Shown piece after piece: positions 61,401-64,000 of a stretch of 64,000 nt of DNA. A model generated the notes under the pieces. It saw nothing but the letters and a program-made list of their open reading frames with translations. It did no database searches and was not told the DNA's origin. The position numbers were made by a program, and so were the translations under genes. How positions within the stretch are numbered: the stretch's first letter is position 1; each line of letters starts with the position of its first letter. The stretch comes from Spisula solida (lineage: Eukaryota; Mollusca; Bivalvia; Venerida; Mactridae), in the NCBI GenBank assembly GCA_947247005.1, contig OX365954.1:5782001-5846000 (forward strand), given 5' to 3'.

Positions 61401-63100
61401 TCTTTTTACCACATAACATAAGATTCAGTTTAAAAGTGTCAATATCGCATACAATGGAGGAACGGTTGATCTTTTTACAAACAAATCTTTAAAGTAATGT
61501 ATTCGATGTCATATTATAGTTTATGACCTTAATGGTAAATGTCTCGTCAAAGGAATATGATAGCAATGCTTCAATACACATGAACTGTGTTTAATATATC
61601 GGTCCAATGCGCATGTCCATCTGCCATCAGAGCAAACCTTGAACATAGAAGGTCTCAGTATTTGATAACACTCGCAAATGTCAAGAGTGATCTTGTAAAG
61701 GTTACCGCGATGCAGAACGAACAATGTTTACTATTAAAGCTGTATTATATATGATACCTTCCATTGAACGAATGTGCAGGCAAACAGTTGAAAGGTTCAC
61801 CATAACCGTATGTTATTTCATGTCTTCATTACTCATCTTTCCGCAGATGCTCTGAACGTTAGACATACACCGTTTGAAAGTATATATATTGTTTTAATGA
61901 CACTTTGTGATCAAGTAAAGAATCCTTTTAATGCAATGCCGTTTATCCAACTGAAAATGGATGAGAGTTCCATTACGACCATTCAAAATTTCACATGATA
62001 AGGATAGTATAAGACACAAGAAGGAATGTAGTCTGAAACAGTGAGTTCTGCTAAGTAGAAACATGTTTATTTATATTGTTTTAGCAGTACATTGATCACA
62101 TAATAAATATTGCATACAAATTCTGTTCCATTGTTTCATACTGTTAGGTCCAATGATAGATAATAAATACGGAGGTCAAACAAAGACAGCTTCGCCGTAT
62201 CAAAAGAGAATTTAGACAAGTTCCGAAAATGCCTATCGAGTAATTTGTTTATCGTTCGCCTTCACAGTCACGAGATATCAACGTTATTGAAAAATATATA
62301 ACTTCTGTCTAAATCTCGTCGACAAAGCACCATAAACTGGATAAATAATCGAGAAGACTGGGGCAGACATATTAAACAAATCTGGCAGTCAATATATCAG
62401 ATAAGAACTACAATTACCTACCACAGGGGATATCACTATGTACTGAACATTTGAAGAGATTCTCGGTCGTAATTAATACAAGTTATTAGGTCATACTTCA
62501 AACAACGTATGTGTGTATTCTTTGTGAACATTATCAACTTCTGTCGTGTTGCTGAAATATGTATAGTACATCTCTGTATATGATACTTGGAAAAGAATCG
62601 ACAATGTTCAGAAACAGAAACTAACTGAATTATTGCGACTTCTTGGTAGAGTGTCACAGCATATAGGGCTTAAACAGAAGCAATGTTAAATACGAGGAAT
62701 TACTATATACCAACGAAGGCCGTTTTACATACATGTATATATATCGTACATTTATATTAACCCTTAATTACGTTTATGTCTTCACTGGTTTGATCACGTA
62801 GATATTAATATATGTACGTGTAGTAGGTTCTATATAAAACTGTTTGATTGTTGGGGTCGGTGTTGCTTGACCTCTTCGTTTATTGTAGATCGTTATATGG
62901 TAGAAATAGTGCGCGTATGGATATATAGTTCATATCTGGTTATATAATTGATTATTAGTTCATAAACTAAGAGAGGTTAACATCTCACCGCGAAACACGA
63001 TAGTAATATCAAGGTAAAAAAGAGAGATACTGAAAGTATATGCGAACAGTATAACTATAATATCACGTACTTCTCTTGTTAGTTAAAGCGATAAGAAACA
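61401..63100. other. No gene recognised
   Basis: AT-rich background with short open frames only. Confidence 0.35.
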
Positions 63101-63102
63101 AC

Positions 63103-63220
63103 TAGACAAGGAAGGCAGCATCTATGTGAAACAGCAGACTATGAAAGGCACCAACACAACACACACATTACAAGTACAAGTCAAAAAGACAAACAAACAA
63201 ATGAACAAGACCAAAATACA
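63103..63220 (-). repeat. Dispersed module, diverged copy
   Basis: gacaaggaaggcagcatcta, then tgtgaaacagcagactatga, aaggcaccaacacaacacac and attacaagtacaagtcaaa follow the longer form of the module. Confidence 0.55.
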
Positions 63221-63360
63221 CATGTATGAAACTGAATACTTACAAAGTCCTACTTTCATGTGTCAGTCGGTTTGGTCCAATAAAAGTGTAAGCTTCCTAG
63301 ATGATATGTAATGGTAGTCGATAAAAGATATAACGAATCAGGCGAAAATGAACAAAAATG

Positions 63361-63438
63361 AAATCACGCCTAATTTTCATATAAACGCCTAATTTAAATA
63401 AACGCTGTAGGCGTTTATGTGAAAATTAGGCGTGATTT
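63361..63438. repeat. 31-bp-arm hairpin
   Basis: 63361-63391 (aaatcacgcctaattttcat...) and 63408-63438 are reverse complements with one mismatch, separated by a 16-base loop. cgcctaattt occurs twice in the left side. Probably a tiny foldback element; no flanking duplication found. Confidence 0.75.
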
Positions 63439-63739
63439 TCCCGACAGTTCATACACCGATGAACTGCAGAAAATGTATTTTCAATTTTTATAATAACAAT
63501 AAAAATTAATTTCCATAGGGACTAAACTGTTCCCTTCGTGTTATGTTTAGTCGTGGCGTAGGAAGCCGTTGTCCCCAGAGATGAACGAAGCTAAATTAAG
63601 TAACAATCATGGCTGAGGCACCAACGCTCCAAACGGAACGCGAAAAACATGCGTTAACGCTATTTTAGAATAAAACCTACATTATAACTTCCATAATTGT
63701 GTTTGTACTTCAAACTAATTACTTTTTGGCGGGAATTTT

Positions 63740-63825
63740 AAGGCGACGCCGCAAAAACAAACGTTACGTCATACCAGTTATTGTTATGATCGTCGACTTC
63801 CGGGATCGGCAAGTACCACGAAAAC
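63740..63825 (+). promoter_or_regulatory. Promoter-like CpG-richer stretch
   Basis: It contains CpG-bearing aaggcgacgccgc, a CRE-like ttacgtcat and an ETS-type gacttccggg, just before aaaacATGG. This combination is common at TATA-less animal promoters. Position and composition support it; no direct evidence of transcription. Confidence 0.35.
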
Positions 63826-64000
63826 ATGGATAATGCGGGTTTGTTTAAATTTATCATTTAAATTTTATTGAAAATTATATAGTAGTTACAAATAAAATTG
63901 GAATTACAGTTCATATGACGCTGAAGTACATTAACATGGCCGAGATGATGAACGAAGCTAGATTTAGGATGAATGAAAAAGTAGTCCGTCGATTGATTTG
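63826..64000 (+). CDS. Possible 5' end of a gene running off the right edge
   Basis: ATG at 63826 gives MDNA and a split codon before a GT donor (63839). A 71-base AT-rich segment ends in ttacag (63909). The next exon then restores the frame as VHMTLKYINMAEMMNEARFR, continuing MNEKVVRRLI to the window end without a stop. If that intron is not real, the ATG at 63936 (aacATGG) gives MAEMMNEARF in the same frame. The protein is not recognised. A similar phrase, agatgaacgaagctaaatta, occurs at 63579, so a local duplication or repeat origin is possible. Partial and unconfirmed. Confidence 0.35.

Overview
This is a stretch of AT-rich animal nuclear DNA, probably from a bivalve mollusc. That placement is an inference. 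It rests on spliced transposon genes with GT/AG introns, tRNA-derived SINE-like units, truncated LINEs with microsatellite tails, many small inverted-repeat elements, and a GTCCGTCC / 'gaaacttggtcagaatg' repeat of a kind I associate with bivalve genomes. No intact gene could be supported. The best candidate for a host gene is a possible first exon pair at the extreme right edge (63826 onward). Nearly everything recognisable is a mobile element or its remains.

Left part (1-6.2 kb): a LINE C-terminus at the edge, then a decayed zinc-finger C-terminus of a pogo-type transposase (630-1085, minus), then an 876-bp TA-flanked inverted-repeat element (2073-2948). Next is a two-exon pogo/Tigger-like DDE transposase on the minus strand (exon 2 at 3073-3659, exon 1 at 5061-5783). 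The splice junction restores the reading frame exactly, and the 1.4-kb intron carries a 5'-truncated LINE.

6-23 kb is mostly featureless, with a short dispersed repeat (8.0 kb), a MITE (13.0 kb), a mariner end fragment (15.1 kb) and a second decayed LINE (20.25-21.87 kb). 23.4-25.2 kb holds a 1.56-kb unit bounded by perfect 37-bp inverted repeats, set in a (GTT/ACT)-rich minisatellite, with two tRNA-like units inside.

26.1-41.1 kb is a tandem segmental duplication: copy A at about 26.1-32.6 kb, copy B at about 33.0-41.1 kb, and a fragment C near 47.6-48.06 kb. The copies differ by at least seven insertions, and each is present in one copy and absent from the other. They therefore act as natural filled and empty sites, and include two TA-flanked mariner-type elements of about 0.93 and 1.0 kb.

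42.0-47.4 kb is the most interesting block. It is a decayed Crypton-like tyrosine-recombinase element on the minus strand (exon 1 at 46761-47061, exon 2 at 42470-43618). Both outer flanks carry hairpins built from the same TCTCCATTATT motif. The presumed intron has collected a tRNA-Arg-derived SINE, a 192-bp perfect-arm palindrome and a second copy of the 13-kb MITE.

48-63 kb is mostly unassigned. It contains many copies of one short dispersed module (consensus core near 'gccgagcacagaaaac'), a 3 x 92-bp tandem array and a TTATCTATC minisatellite. The window ends with a 31-bp-arm hairpin and a CpG-richer promoter-like stretch.
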